DNA of 64,000 nucleotides from Vesta saturnalis (GCA_036346205.1 JARFJB010001814.1:744001-808000); one strand, 5' to 3'; shown: positions 1-11,814, counted from the first letter of the stretch. Numbers and translations are program-made. Notes: a model not told the origin generated them from the sequence alone.

Positions 1-1
1 A

Positions 2-490
2 TCTAAGCAGTACTTTACCTCTCGACAACTCCTTCTGCTGTATAAGACCCAAATTCGGCCTCATCTGGAATATAATTCTCACCTCTGGGTTAGTGCTCCC
101 CAATACGCTCTCGATATCGTTGATAGTATTCAAAAGAGAGCGATTAGGCTTATAAATTACCCGTCCTTAACTTCTCACATACAGTCCCTTGAGCATAAAA
201 GGATGGTTTCAGTTCTTTCTTTGTATTATCGTTATTACAACGGCTATTGTGTTACTGAATTATATTCTTTGATACCATCTCGGGCTATCTTTGCGAGAAA
301 CACTCGGTTCGCTCATTCACATCATCAGTGTGCAGTACAAATCTTCACTTGTCGTACCAAACGGGCGCAATCCACATTTTTCTACACGGCTTCTAAACTC
401 TAGAATGATCTCCCTAGTTCCTGCTTTCCTCTCACTTATGATATGAGAAAATTTAAGGTAGCTGTTCATAGGTATCTATTGGCAATTTAT
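2..490 (+). pseudogene. C-terminal fragment of a non-LTR retrotransposon reverse transcriptase
   Basis: Frame 2 is open from the window edge to about 403. It reads YKTQIRPHLEYNSHLW, then a segment with QKRAIRLI, L-EHKRMVSVLSLYYRYYNG and RNTRFAHSHH. This is the usual thumb/C-terminal signature of the ORF2 polyprotein in LINE-like elements (family knowledge). A TAG stop follows at the expected KLWNDLP motif (read KL*NDLP), and the frame then continues through FPLTYDMRKFKVAVHRYL to about 490. The palm with the catalytic FADD lies outside the window to the left. The adjoining sequence is the start of a mariner-type relic on the other strand, so the 3' tail of this LINE is probably missing or displaced. 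The exact clade (CR1/Jockey-like) is not settled by this part alone. Confidence 0.8.
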
Positions 491-1464
491 TATCCATCCT
501 CCAAAGTGTTCCTGAGTGCTTTAGCACGATAGGCCAAATTTAGCCTGTTCAGGTCCACAATTATAAAAAAAAATACCCCCACACAAAAAAAATCTAAGGG
601 ATTTAGGACTGGAGACCTTGGCGGCCAGGGAACTGGGTCTGCACGACCGATCCATCTTCCTGGATAATGGTTGTCCAGCCAGTTTCTAACAATTCTGCTA
701 TAATGAGTTGGACAACCATCAAGCTGGAACCAAGCCGTTGTTCGTAAATTTAAGGGAATATTCTCCCACATATTCCCATGTTAATTCTCTAAGAATTCCA
801 AGAAAGCCGCAGCATTCATCCGAGGTGGTAAAAAGTAGGGCCCCAAAAGGTGATTATTGTAAATACCTATCCAGACGTTCACACTAAAATCTTGTTGGAA
901 ATGTCTCGGGCGAACTAGATGTGGATTTTTATGTGCCTAAACGTGCTGGTTGTGAAAATTTACCACACCACGGCGAGTGAAGCAGGATTCATCGGTCCAT
1001 AAAACATTATTTAAAAAACCTGGATTGTTATTATTTTCAGCAAGAATCTATCGACAATACGCAACTCTACGTTCTGCATCCCCTGGTTGTAGTCCTTGAA
1101 CAGGTTGTAGATGGTAAGGATATCGGTGATCCCGTCTTAATGTTCGGTGAATTGAGACTCCACCTAAAGCTACGGATACTCTTCTATTGTTAGTTATGGG
1201 ATCTCTGTTGAATTCACGCAAAATTCGTCGTGCAATATTTCTTTGCTGCCTATGATTATTATTTTGACGACCATGCACATTATTTAACCCCTGACTTTGA
1301 ATTTGTTGGTGAACTCTTACAAATACTGAAGGATGCGGAGCACTTCTAAAAGGAAATCTTCGCCTATATTCACGGGCTGCCGCTGCTGAACTTCCATTTA
1401 CAAAGCCATAAATAAAATGGATATCCGCTATTTCTTGATTAGAAAACAAAAATGGCATTTTCAA
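490..1464 (-). pseudogene. Tc1/mariner-superfamily transposase relic with DUF4817-type N-terminus
   Basis: The start at 1464 gives an intact N-terminal helix-turn-helix region of about 138 residues (FSNQEIADIHFIYGFVNG, REYRRRFPFRSAPHPSVF), the pattern of the DUF4817 domain in insect IS630/Tc1-mariner transposases. The same frame continues past an in-frame stop near 1050 through WTDESCFTRRGVVNFHNQ (first catalytic Asp), then WFQLDGCPTHYSRIVRNWLD (second Asp) and PPRSPVLNPLDFF (third Asp). I count 41 residues between the second and third Asp, i.e. a DD41D arrangement. Stops interrupt the frame near 1050, 920 and 780, so it is not functional. The C-terminus runs into the reverse-transcriptase fragment at about 490. 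No clear terminal inverted repeats were found. Confidence 0.88.
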
Positions 1465-1789
1465 AGATCACTTTTGCAATAAAAATTAACACAATAAAAT
1501 ATGGAAATAAATTACATTCTTTCTTATGCACAATTTAAAATAAAACGTGAGATTTGACATAATTTGATTTTTTTTATTGTTCTTTTCATGGCACACTATT
1601 TTTGCGGGAGCATCAGACGTTCTTTACTTACCATTTGGAAGCTGTTCATGGATTACAGCTAATTTATCTCAAAAACTATGCATTTTTCGAAAAAAAGCAG
1701 AAGAAAAAAAGTTCCTAAATCAAATGGGCAATCTAAATTTTTGGTTTTTAAGAGTTAGAGGCGTCGCATGAAAAAGTTCGGGGGGGATA

Positions 1790-2010
1790 AAGGGTGTACC
1801 ACCCCAGAAAATGTACTACCCTGTAGATATTGATAAACGTTAAACTACTCTTAATATTGAGTTTAAGGAGTGTAATATGTGTACTAAATTTGGATTTATT
1901 ATTTTAAATAGTTTTGAAGATAAATTAAAAGAACTGAAAAAAAATTAAAACTTTGAAACCCTGTATCTCCAAAACTAAGCGTTTGGCAACCTATGTTTAT
2001 ATGAAACACC

Positions 2011-2013
<3 letters not shown>
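1790..2013. repeat. Dispersed repeat with ACCCTGTA motifs leading into (TA)n
   Basis: This segment contains ACCCTGTAGA near 1818, ACCCTGTATCTCC near 1960 and CACCCTGTATATATA at about 2009. The last motif opens directly into the (TA)n tract. The stretch from about 1950 resembles 45085-45185, where CACCCTGTATCTCG, then CATATGTTTATAGGAAC, then CACCCTGTATATATA appear in the same order. This marks it as a dispersed repeat family rather than unique sequence. No coding potential is seen in it. Confidence 0.5.

Positions 2014-2073
<60 letters not shown>
2014..2073. repeat. (TA)n microsatellite
   Basis: About 60 bp of uninterrupted TA dinucleotide. It is preceded by CACCCTG and abuts the left inverted repeat of the mariner derivative at 2074, as expected for an element that targets TA. 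Confidence 0.97.
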
Positions 2074-2074
<1 letters not shown>

Positions 2075-2915
2075 GGGTCTGATCAAAAAATACGGTGAAT
2101 AATTTTATTACAAACAAAGTAATAAGTTTACATAGAAATGGAATTAATCCCCTTCAAAGTGCTGTCCTTGGCAAGAGATGCACTTATCCCAACGTTGAAT
2201 CCATGACTGGAATCACTTTTGGAAGGCTTCTTTCGGAAGGGCGTTCAGCTATTCTTTCGTGGCCACCTCAATGTCAGGAATGGTGTCGAAACGTTTTCCT
2301 TTTAGTACGGTTTTTATTTTTGGGAAGAGCCAGAAATTGCATGGTGCTAAATCGGATGAGCAAGGGGGGTGTGGACACACAGGAAGATTTTTACCGGCCA
2401 AAAACTCGCGAATCAGAAGCGATGTGTAGCACGGTGCATTGTCATAATGAAGAAGGAAGCCATTAACCCATTTTTCTGGTCACTTTCTTCGTATATCGTT
2501 TCGAAATTTACAGTTGTTCCCCTTGGAACGTACTCTGGTCGATGGACGTCCCGTCCGTTGTTCGTCTTCAACCGACTCATTCCTTTTTAAATCGCTCATA
2601 CCACTTGTAAACAGTCTTCAGAGTTGCCACATTCTCGCCACACACCAATTTTAACATTTCATGAGCTTCTTATGCCCTCTTTTGTAACGTAAAATAAAAC
2701 TTAATGTTAACACGTTGTTCGAAATCCATAATGCGCGACAGACCCAATAAACACGACCTCACTCTAGCGGCGCTTGAGACTGACTAACAAATCAGAACGT
2801 GTTCAAAGTTGACACAGACCATCTCAGGGGATAAAGCTATCGGAAATATGACATGGAATAGATGTCATCAGTTGCGGCTTTAAAAATTGTTTCCCGTATT
2901 TTTTGATCAGACCTC
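2074..2915 (-). mobile_element. Internally deleted mariner element with 20-bp perfect terminal inverted repeats
   Basis: The perfect inverted repeat GGTCTGATCAAAAAATACGG lies at 2076-2095 and, in reverse complement, at 2894-2913. Between them, on the minus strand, is a mariner transposase starting at 2729 (MDFEQRVNIKFYF, helix-turn-helix region to YKWYERFKKE). Then come EYVPRGTTVNFE, a DNAPCYTSLLIREFL-like segment, SSDLAPCNFWLFPK and a C-terminus with LPKEAFQKV. Family members are about 340-350 residues. Here only about 620 bp separate start and end, and the part carrying the first catalytic Asp is missing. Frames also shift between segments. This is a non-autonomous deletion derivative whose ends could still be recognised by a related transposase. 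Confidence 0.88.
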
Positions 2916-3035
2916 TGTGTGCGCGTGTTTGCGTGAGTCCGGGTGTGTGTGCATACGTGAGTGTGCGTATGCGCAGGCGTGTATGTGCACGTCTACGCGC
3001 GTGTGTGCATGTGTGAGTGCGCTAGTGCGTTTTGA
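2914..3035. repeat. Degenerate GT/GC alternating tract
   Basis: About 120 bp dominated by GTGTGTG, GCGTGTG and GTGTGCAT runs with interruptions, a decayed (GT)n microsatellite. It directly follows the right inverted repeat of the mariner derivative. Confidence 0.8.
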
Positions 3036-4119
3036 AGCTTTCAAACGTTTTGTTAAATGCCATATGTTTTAAACAAAAATCACCATAGTAGATATAGAAT
3101 TAATTCTTTGTGAAACGGTTTTTTTTAAATGTTAGCATGTAAATCAAGGAATCTCTTCGTTGTTGTAAACGTAAAATAACCTGTTCTTGTAAGAAATGTG
3201 TATAATTAAATGTAATACTTCTGTTATCTTTTTGTAATCTGGACGATTTAAAGAATAAGAGAAATGGTGTTTAATGATTTGTATTTTTATGGTAGGTATA
3301 AGCACCTATCGTATACCTTTTTGTAACCGACGACGAATTATATTTAGGTTCGCTTTTGGCAACAGAATTAAGTTTGCGAATATGTTTATAGTTCCTTACG
3401 TTCACAGTAGCCATCTACCTTTTCTTTCAACTACTTGTGAATCTAAACAAGAGAAAAACTCATATTCATAAAGTAATGCTGCGTTATACAATTTAAAAGA
3501 CTGTCTGGCGAACAGCGTAGAATTTATGGAATTCAGTAATAACCATTACTTATGTGTATGGAAACAACCATAATCTATCTTCATATTGAATTGTCCATAC
3601 TTAACGTAATGTAATTATTGAGATACGCAAAACCGAATGGACGATTTTTTTTATTTTGTTTGAAATAAGGTGATAATGTAGCGTGCATTATCCACATCTT
3701 CAGTTTTGAAAATTGATTTGAATAACAGTTTTCAGGATCATACCGTTTTTGGAATTCCTCCCAGGTGACGTCATCTCACACTCTTCACTTTGGAATTTGG
3801 TCTTTGAGTTTTGTACCGTTTTCGTAATATGAAAATTTGTCCACAATAAAGTTATAACTATAAAGAAGTACAATTTATTTCATTTTTATATTTATGTAGT
3901 ACTACATAAACCTTTAATAATCTACGCTTGATGGTACTAGAAAAAACCAAATACCAATGTTGCCAACCCATATATAAAACAGAATGAAAATTGATACCTT
4001 GGGCGACAAACAGAATAATTTTGGTTAGAAATATAAATACCCAAAATAGTAACAATAGTAAAAGGTCCCCCAAAATTAACGCAAGATTTGAATAAAAAAA
4101 AAACACAGTTTTTTTTTCT
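3036..4119. other. No recognisable gene
   Basis: AT-rich sequence. The open frames in it, such as the hydrophobic one at 3858-4106 on the minus strand, show no family motif and look like chance frames. No repeat structure was recognised. Confidence 0.6.
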
Positions 4120-5270
4120 TTAAATTGTTCTTTTTTTATTTAATAGTAAAGTACATAGGATAGGGTTATGTATCGAATAACACATCGGGCAAATTGCCTC
4201 CACGGCTTTGCTGGCATATATGCTCTCTTTTGTCGAAATTTCCCATTCCCATTTTGCATAAATGTGGCTGAATTTCGTTGATGAAGCGTTGCATTTCCTC
4301 CTTAAATGCACGGGTGACTGTGCGCTTGTTGGCATAGATCTTTGACCTCAAATAACCCCATAACAAGAAATCCAATGGTGCTAAATCACTCGATCTAGGG
4401 GGCCAATTCTGATCGCCGAAACGAGAGGTATACGACCAGAAAATGTCTCATGTAGTAATTGAATTATTTCACGTGCTGTATGGCATGTGGCACCGTTTTG
4501 TTGAACCACATGTCGCCCACATCGATATCATCCAATTTAGGCAGAAAGAACTATGTTATTATGTCGCGATATTGAGCACCAGTACCAGTTACTGCTTGAC
4601 CAGCCTCATTTTCGAAGAAGTATGGTCCAATGATGCCTCCAGCCCAAAATCCACACCAAACAAGTGACATGTGGATGCATTTGTTTTTCGGCAATCACAC
4701 GTCAACTCCAAATGCGGCAACTTTGTGGATTAAAGAATCCATGAAGGTGGAAGTGTGTTTCATCCCGTAAGATGATTTTGCTCGAAAAATCAGCATCCAC
4801 TTTCTGAAGGTCAATAATCCATTGAACGAACTCTCTTCACTGTGCATGGTCATTAGGTTTCATTTCTTGTGTCAATTGAACTTTGTAAGCATGGAGATGC
4901 AGATCTTCAGTAAGTATACACCGTAGAAAGATTCTTGAAATTTGTAATTCTTTTACACGACCCCAATTGATGTTCCTGGACTTTCACCAACACTCTCATG
5001 CACTGCTTGTTTCTGGACGATCAGTACATTTAGTATCACCAATTGATCAAGTTTCCGTGAATTTTTCAATTACTTTCTTCAGTTGATGAGGTTAAGTCAC
5101 TATTTCGACCATATTTTGTACAAAATTCTCGAACTGTGACCGCCAAACTTTCATTCAAATAGGTATAGGGCAGGGTACATGAGATTTACTCAGACACAGG
5201 TGTTTCCATTTGACAAAATCAAGTTGGTGGTGGTAACTAATTTTTGGGCCACCCTAAACCACTAAAAAAA
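4120..5270 (-). pseudogene. Tc1/mariner-superfamily transposase relic
   Basis: On the minus strand, starting near 5170, I can follow REFCTKYGRNSDLTSST, GTSIG, ISMLTKFN-like and NDHAQRREFVNWI-like segments. Next come SSKIILRDETHFHL (first catalytic Asp in RDETHF), FWAGG and IIGPYFFENEAGQAV. The second catalytic motif reads WFQQNGATCHTARE, where the family normally has QQDGATCHTA, so Asp appears replaced by Asn. The C-terminus, 4375 to 4166, has LDFLLWGYLRSKIYANKRT. Several frameshifts separate these blocks. Length and order match a whole transposase gene of about 1 kb, so this is an old full-length copy rather than a small fragment. Terminal repeats were not clearly identified. Confidence 0.85.
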
Positions 5271-6655
5271 CCGCAGTCAAAAATAAAAATCGGCGTATTT
5301 AACCAAAGGGTTATTTTTAAATAAGAACCATATGCTATTTTTCGCCATTGCAAAGCATGTTTCTTGGGCTTTTCAAAATGTAAACAAGGCAATGGAATAT
5401 TCAGTAACTATAATGTTACAGAATAAATACTTCAACAATTAAAATATTTTAAGTGGCCTTGACAATTTGTTGTGTTGCCATATCTAAGCAAACATTTCTT
5501 ACGTGGCTTCATTAAAACTATTTTGAAAATCTTTCCTAATAGTTAAAGTACCATATAAATTTAAACAAATTAGGGAATACTAACATATCATTTTTGTTGA
5601 TATTTTTTTTTAAATTGAATGAAACTAAAAATATATTTGGAAAATGATGAGTAATGATCAAAATGTCCAATATATAAACTAGTTTGATTTATCGAATAGT
5701 TAGGGAAAAAATAATTTAAAACATAGTTTAGAACCAAATATTAAAGTACATTGTTTATCAATGCACTCAGTTTAGGAAAAAAAAAATACTACAAAAACAA
5801 TAGATAATAGATAAATTAAATTTTTTAATTTATTTTGGTGTTCAACAGATTTCAAAGATTTCCAGAAAGCAAAAACTTTTCGTAAGAGAAAGTTAAGCAA
5901 ATAACACCAGTCAAAGTAATTAACCACAACAATGTTGTTATTAAACTAAGGTAAAATAAAACATAATTTTATCAAGCGTAGTGAATTTAAATATACCGTC
6001 GATCCTTTATATTTCTTTTTGTTGGTTTATTTGCTTAACTTTCACGCTCAAAAAGTATGGTTTCAGGTACCCTTCTTTTTTCAGTTCATTGTCAATTATT
6101 ATAGTATTCATTTTAGAACTTTGCAGTTATTAAAAATAATATTACCATGTTTGTAATTTTGAAAAGGGCAATAAACAGGAAAAACAAAAATTACGTCATA
6201 ATCCATTGTAATCTACGCTAATAAGTAGATAATCAATACCTTTATTCCAGTATTTTGTTCAAAACCGTTCAACATTATTTATTTACTTATTCGACCATTT
6301 ACATGATTTTACATAAATAAAGAGATACATGAATATGTCAAAAGATACGTCACTTATTAACATTTCCTATTTATGCTTGTCAAAAATTCCTATTTCATTT
6401 GCCAAATCGTATATGTTTGATAAATCAAACTTTTCTTTAATTATTAACAATATATTACATGATAAGGGTGGTAAGTAGCCTTTTACGCTCGAGCGTCGTA
6501 ATATAAACGAGTGCGTAATAGCATTACCACCTGAGTTGTGTACTACTCCTATAGAGTATAAGTGACCTACGATATAATATGGAAGTACCACTTAATAAGT
6601 TTTTGTATTTGCCTTTGAACGTTTTATACACGTATTCAATTTTGTAATGAACGAT
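5271..6655. other. No recognisable gene
   Basis: AT-rich sequence with scattered poly-A/T runs. The 74-residue minus-strand frame at 6367-6591 has no family motif. Nothing else is supported. Confidence 0.6.
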
Positions 6656-6659
6656 CCTA

Positions 6660-7030
6660 TAAAAAAACTCGCACTATAGGGCCATTTTTCATAGAAGGGA
6701 ATTTAACAGCTGAGAGATATTTCGATATGCTTCAAAATTTAATCGTTCCTGAAATTCAATGTTTGTTTGGCCCAAACTATCAAAGTACATGGTTTCAGCA
6801 GGATGGATCTCCTCCCCACTATGCTCGTATAGTGCGGGAATATTTGAATTCGATTTTTCCTAACAGATGTATAGACAGAAGGCTTTCTATAGAGTGGCCA
6901 GCGCGTACGCATACAAAATGATTCCGATGTTATTACCGAGGATATGGTTCACAACGTTATCGAAAAATGTTACTACCACCTAGCCTTTTGCCAAGAAGTG
7001 GAAGGAAAACATTTTGAACATTTAATTTAG
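6660..7030 (+). pseudogene. Tc1/mariner-superfamily transposase fragment with internal deletion
   Basis: From about 6678 the plus strand reads GPFFIEGNLTAERYFDML, then WFQQDGSPPHYARIVREYLN (second catalytic Asp) and NRCIDRR-LSIEWPAR. At the point where PPRSPDLTPLDFF should follow, the sequence jumps in another frame to a C-terminal tail. This tail has SDVITEDMVHNVIEKCY and ending residues EGKHFEHLI. The third catalytic Asp is therefore deleted. This belongs to the same broad superfamily as the relic at 490-1464, but on the opposite strand. Confidence 0.82.
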
Positions 7031-8040
7031 TACATAGTACATAGTACATAGTGTGGTAATTTTTTTAAACAATTTTTCAATAAATTCCTTGTTAGAAGAT
7101 GAGATGTTTCTGTATTTGTCAATCGATAGTTTATGAAAAGCTAAGATAGGAATGTGCAAACCGTTTTTCTTGATCTCTTAAGGTTTAGATTTTACAGCCT
7201 GTCAAAGTGTCGAAATAGTCTTGTCAATTATTTCGTAAATGGTTGAAGATAGGTATAGGACTTCATGCATAAGATACTTTTAGGACGCAATGCTCTTCGT
7301 CTAGCTCTTTTACGGAGGCTGAGGCGTGGGAAAGGATTTAACAGAATTAAAAGAAATAAAACAGAGGGGGCCAACAGTCTCGAAGTCTGCAAACGTTCAA
7401 TTAAATTTAATGTTTTCTTTTCGTATAATCGTTGGTACACTAACACAATAATAAAATTAATGATGGTGGTCGCACCAGTAAGGGTTACACCACAAGTAGT
7501 ACACAAAAAAATTCTGATAGTTACAAGCTAATTATAGCCAATAATTATAAATTAATTACACTGTTTAAAGACATATGCTCTAATAGCTATAGAAAATGCT
7601 ACTTTAATAGACTTAAATAATCATTAAACAGACATGAATATATTTACATAGTAAGATGCTCCCTGAGTAGAGAACTACAAAAATATGTTACTCACAAGCA
7701 TTTGCATTTACACTTTACAAAATTAGATAACGGCCATCAAAGAATCTGTAATGTGGAACTTAAAAAGTGCTTTTCATTAACTGAAAAGAAAAATTAAACA
7801 TGCAACAATTAGCTAAACTAAGCATTAATGTGACACATAAATTCAATGCCATTAGCTTTCAACTGGTGAGACAGAGTTGTAGCCTTAGAACTGGTTACTC
7901 GATTTTTTTTTATTTACTGTTAATTAGGTTGACTAAAAGTCATTAATAAAAGCATGAAATCAAATTTAAATATACTAGTGAGCACAAAATAGTAAGCACA
8001 AATAGTAATCTAGTGGAGCCGAAACATTAAAATACACACA
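7031..8040. other. No recognisable gene
   Basis: AT-rich. The frame at 7265-7531 (88 residues, Arg/Lys-rich start) overlaps an equally long antisense frame and matches no family I know. It is treated as chance. Confidence 0.5.
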
Positions 8041-8044
8041 GAGC

Positions 8045-8240
8045 AATATGTACAGGGTGGATACTCTAAGTGGAATAAATTTTGTAACTCAAAGGGGTGA
8101 AGTCTGGGAGAAAAATCATGATAGGTATTCTTTATAATTGTTTCCCACCCTCAATCTGGGTGTTACAGTTTCTCCATATATCCACCCCTAACATTTTTTT
8201 TCAAACGTAAGGGCAGGTCAAATGATACACCGTGTGAAGC
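8045..8240. repeat. Possible MITE or repeat fragment with ACAGGGTGGAT end
   Basis: TACAGGGTGGATACTC near 8052 faces ATCCACCCCTA near 8181 in inverted orientation. The motif resembles the ACAGGGTGTT ends seen at 61009-61155. The inverted match is short, so the boundaries are uncertain. Confidence 0.35.
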
Positions 8241-8245
8241 TTGTA

Positions 8246-8608
8246 TTAAGAGGAATACAACGCAGTATTTATTTTCTCGGGCATTTGAAAAATAAAGTGA
8301 AAAAACCTAAATGAACAATTTTCTCTGGCTCGCTGGTATTTAATTTCAAAAATGATAGAAATGTGAGTAGTTAAAAATGTACCGTAGTGATAACACGCAT
8401 TTATTATCGCAACAAGGCCGATCTTATCGTTGAAGTAAAAATTCTCTATCTTGTTTTTTACACTCACTAAATGCTTTTTAATTTCGACAATGCTTGAATG
8501 GTCGGTAGAAAAAAATGTGCCGTATTGATAATGTGCATTTATTATCTCAGCAAGGCAGGTCTTATCGTTGATGAAAAACGCTCTTAATCTTCTGTGTTTT
8601 AGTCTCAA
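8246..8608 (-). repeat. Imperfect tandem repeat of about 138 bp in an open frame
   Basis: Translated on the minus strand, the 120-residue frame contains two copies of a 46-residue unit. One copy begins NDKTCLAEIINAHYQYGTF and the other NDKIGLVAIINACYHYGTF. The units are adjacent, so the DNA repeat period is 138 bp. I do not recognise a protein family. The frame may be open only because the repeat unit is a multiple of three. It could be part of a larger unrecognised mobile element. Confidence 0.55.
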
Positions 8609-10087
8609 AACAAAAAATGTAAGTAAATGTAAACGTAAACTTCAACGTAAACGTAAAACGACCTACAAAAATAGAATAAATAAAGTGTAAGATATTATTT
8701 CTAAAACAAACCTGTTTGAATATAGACCGTTTATGTCAATTAAACAAAATTCAATTCCATCAATTTTGCAAGTTTTCCAATTTTTTAAGAGAAGCAGAAA
8801 AGAGATATCGGTGAGCTACGGCCTTGTGTATTTAAAAGGAGAGAATCAAAGTCTCTGGAAAGAGAGCTAAAAATAAAGAAAATGTTACCTCGTGGTAAGA
8901 GGTGATATATGCACCTAGTTAAGCAAGTAAAAGATAATGAATCACCAGTAAACCGGGTGTGAATTTTTTAATACAAAGCAATTTCAATCCCACCTCAGAT
9001 TGGATGCTTTATAAATTAGCAGAAATGTAATTAATTTCTTCACTCGTGTATTATGCCATTTCAGCAAAATCACTTCTGTTAACTCGCCTAATAATCTATT
9101 TTTTATGACCTACATAACCTACTAAATTATCTGCAACAAAAAGTATACAATGCATTATCAAATATAATGGTCCATACATACTTTTAAAAGTCATACTCGA
9201 TACTTTTCATAAGTTTCCATTTTAAATCACAATTGGCCAATTTTACAAGCTGTCATTAGTTTACTAACATTGTTAATCCACTAGACATAGAATTGCAGAC
9301 CTCATCGATAACGGTATTTCCGATGTTATTTCATTACATTTCCTTTAACTAAAATAATTTTATGGAAGAAGGGATCCTAAATATAAAGCAACGAATTCGA
9401 TGTATGCACGATGGCGTACCTCCACACCTTAGTATTGACGTAGTAAATTACTTAGATGAATAATATAAGAACTCGTAGAAAAAAAAAATTCTGCCATTTT
9501 GAAATACGATATGATTTTAAAACCTCACTTTCAAATATTAGAGGTTTAAGTACGTAAGATATTTGCAAAATTTCAAAACAATATCATGAAGGGTTGTTGA
9601 GATATTAATTATTTTCCAAGAGTATTGCTTACAATTGAATAAGGTTATCGTTATCAATAACATAGTAAGTACGTGCTGCTAGAGTGTGAGTGAAGAACGC
9701 TATTATCCCGACCTTTTTAGATGAGTTTTCTAATGATAATTCACTGATTCTTTATGTACCCGATTTATTGCTTGAATTAATTTCCTCGATCAATTATTTT
9801 TTTTTCTTGTTTAAATAAGGCCCGTGGTAGCAGAAGCGTTTTCTTTAATATCACCGAGTCAAAGTAATTTCGAAGGGCCATACCGAATGTGGCACTTATT
9901 GCATGGCATTACTTCTTTTTATTAGGCTCGCGAATTAATCTCATTAAGATTATGAAGGCGATTATGATTTTAGTGCAAAAAAAATTCAATTTTTTTACTA
10001 CGACTGTTACTATATACGAATGTACCTGAGCTTGTGGTATATCTGAATTAATTTGATTTTGACTTTTTGACACTAAAGTCTTCATTT
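8609..10087. other. No recognisable gene
   Basis: AT-rich sequence without long open frames or recognisable repeats on either strand. Confidence 0.6.
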
Positions 10088-11814
10088 TGTTACGGGCCCA
10101 ACTCTGACTAGAGCATCACCCTGTAAAGGTAATGTGCAGGCAACGAACATAGCTCAGTGGAATAGGCGGGGTTCTTACTTAACACTCCAACAGGGCACTC
10201 GACACCACTCAATAGGCAAAATCAGGAAAAATACGCTGTTAAATAAATTTATAGCGGGAAAACGCAATGAACTAGATCCTAGAATAATGACCTAACAGAA
10301 AACCATAATGTTCACTCAAAACAGAACGCTCACCTCTACCTGAAAATTCTACCCCAAAAATTCTACGCAAGGTTCACCCAAACTTCAATAAAATCTTAGC
10401 TTCAAAGTCCGCCAAATTGCGACAATAAAACTCAAAGCTAATTATACATTTCGATAAGGTTCTACACAAAATTATTAGTTCAAATAACCAAAAAATAACT
10501 GATCAATCCGGTAATTAATTATACAATTCAAAACGAAAATACGTCAGAACGAGATATACAAATGTGGTCAAAATTTAGAAAGTCCTATAAATTAATATAC
10601 GTCAATGTCGGAGTCGTAATACCTAATGTGTACACAGCTACGTACCGAAACAAATAAAACAAACTTGTTTGCCTTTAATCGCAAACGGCGAATACAGCCG
10701 ATAAGTTGATCCCTAAAAATAACTTCAAAATATTTTCGATTAACGAACTAATTTACTTTATAATTACGATGTTACGGTATCTCTTAAATCTTATCTTCAA
10801 ATGCAATTATATCAAGTAGATTTAAATGACTAATAATCTCTTAAAGAATTCACTCTCAAATTATTACGTTAAAGCTTGAATTAAAACATTGAAAAATAAT
10901 CGAACGTTGTCACTGTAAAGTGGTGTAATTCAATACTCTCCGCATATAAATAAATCACTCAGCATCTTGAGCGTAAACAAAATTTCATTTTTCAAATTTT
11001 GAGTGGACGTAATTACTCTAAACGCAGTCAAAGAAATGGGATCACAACTCATTTGTGTATTGTACAGAAAATAATAACCAATTCACTAACACTATGTATA
11101 TATTGTAACCAAATAAACATGAACACTATATTACAGAAGTTCAAAAAACATCATTAATCTCGCAAAATTCTGTTGTTTGAATGGGATTAACGCTAGAAAG
11201 TTCAGTTTCCCCAAAACCTATTATAACATTTAAATACATCAAAAATGAAGACTGAAAACGTCAAACATTTAGATTCTAGCAAACTTCATTCTACGTAATT
11301 TTATGTAGTGTAAACAGGATAAACCAAATACTGCACAATGTGATATAACTGATTTTATGAACACTTTATTAGAATTAAGAACACACAAAAATAAATGTAC
11401 GAAAGTGATTAGCTTAATTTTTGACTAATCTTACATGTCAATTGACCACCAACTCCTTCCCTCTTCTACTGCAAAGACCGTAGGTTCCCACCGGATGACC
11501 CTCTCATCATGAGATCGGTAAAATATCACCTGCAGCTTCTCCACTAACGTAACCAACCTTCAACAGCTTTTCAACTCGTAAATTTCGCGAGTAGATTAAT
11601 GAGCATTATTTAAATCAAAGCAAAAATGGTTAACTACGGTATATCTGGCTTCTATAACGGCCCATGAACTTTTATTTACACTATCTTCCTTAATCTTTAT
11701 CTATGTACACATTTATTAAAACGAAAGTTATATTTACACGAAACTAATTAAGCGTTATCTATTTACGAGTCCTTTCATTCGATGGGCGTTTGCTGTGTAC
11801 GCGCGAACGTAACA
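10088..11814. other. Unassigned block bounded by TGTTACG and CGTAACA
   Basis: The interval starts TGTTACGGGCCCAAC and ends CGTAACA, an inverted terminal heptamer as in LTRs (TG...CA ends). It has no open frame. A sequence like a pol III A box, TAGCTCAGTGG, lies near 10150, but no B box follows. Direct repeats of the target are not visible at the edges (CATTT against AACAT). A solo LTR is therefore only one possibility, and the 1.7-kb length would be long for one. Confidence 0.2.

Noticed and set aside
1899..2117. 72-residue frame with Tyr-Ile repeats, and similar frames at 29679-29924 and 45004-45342
   Set aside because: The repeats are translations of (TA)n microsatellites.
3858..4106. Hydrophobic 82-residue frame as a membrane protein
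   Set aside because: AT-rich DNA commonly yields Phe/Leu/Ile-rich chance frames; no other evidence.
7265..7531. Basic 88-residue frame
   Set aside because: An antisense frame of 92 residues covers the same bases and neither shows a motif.
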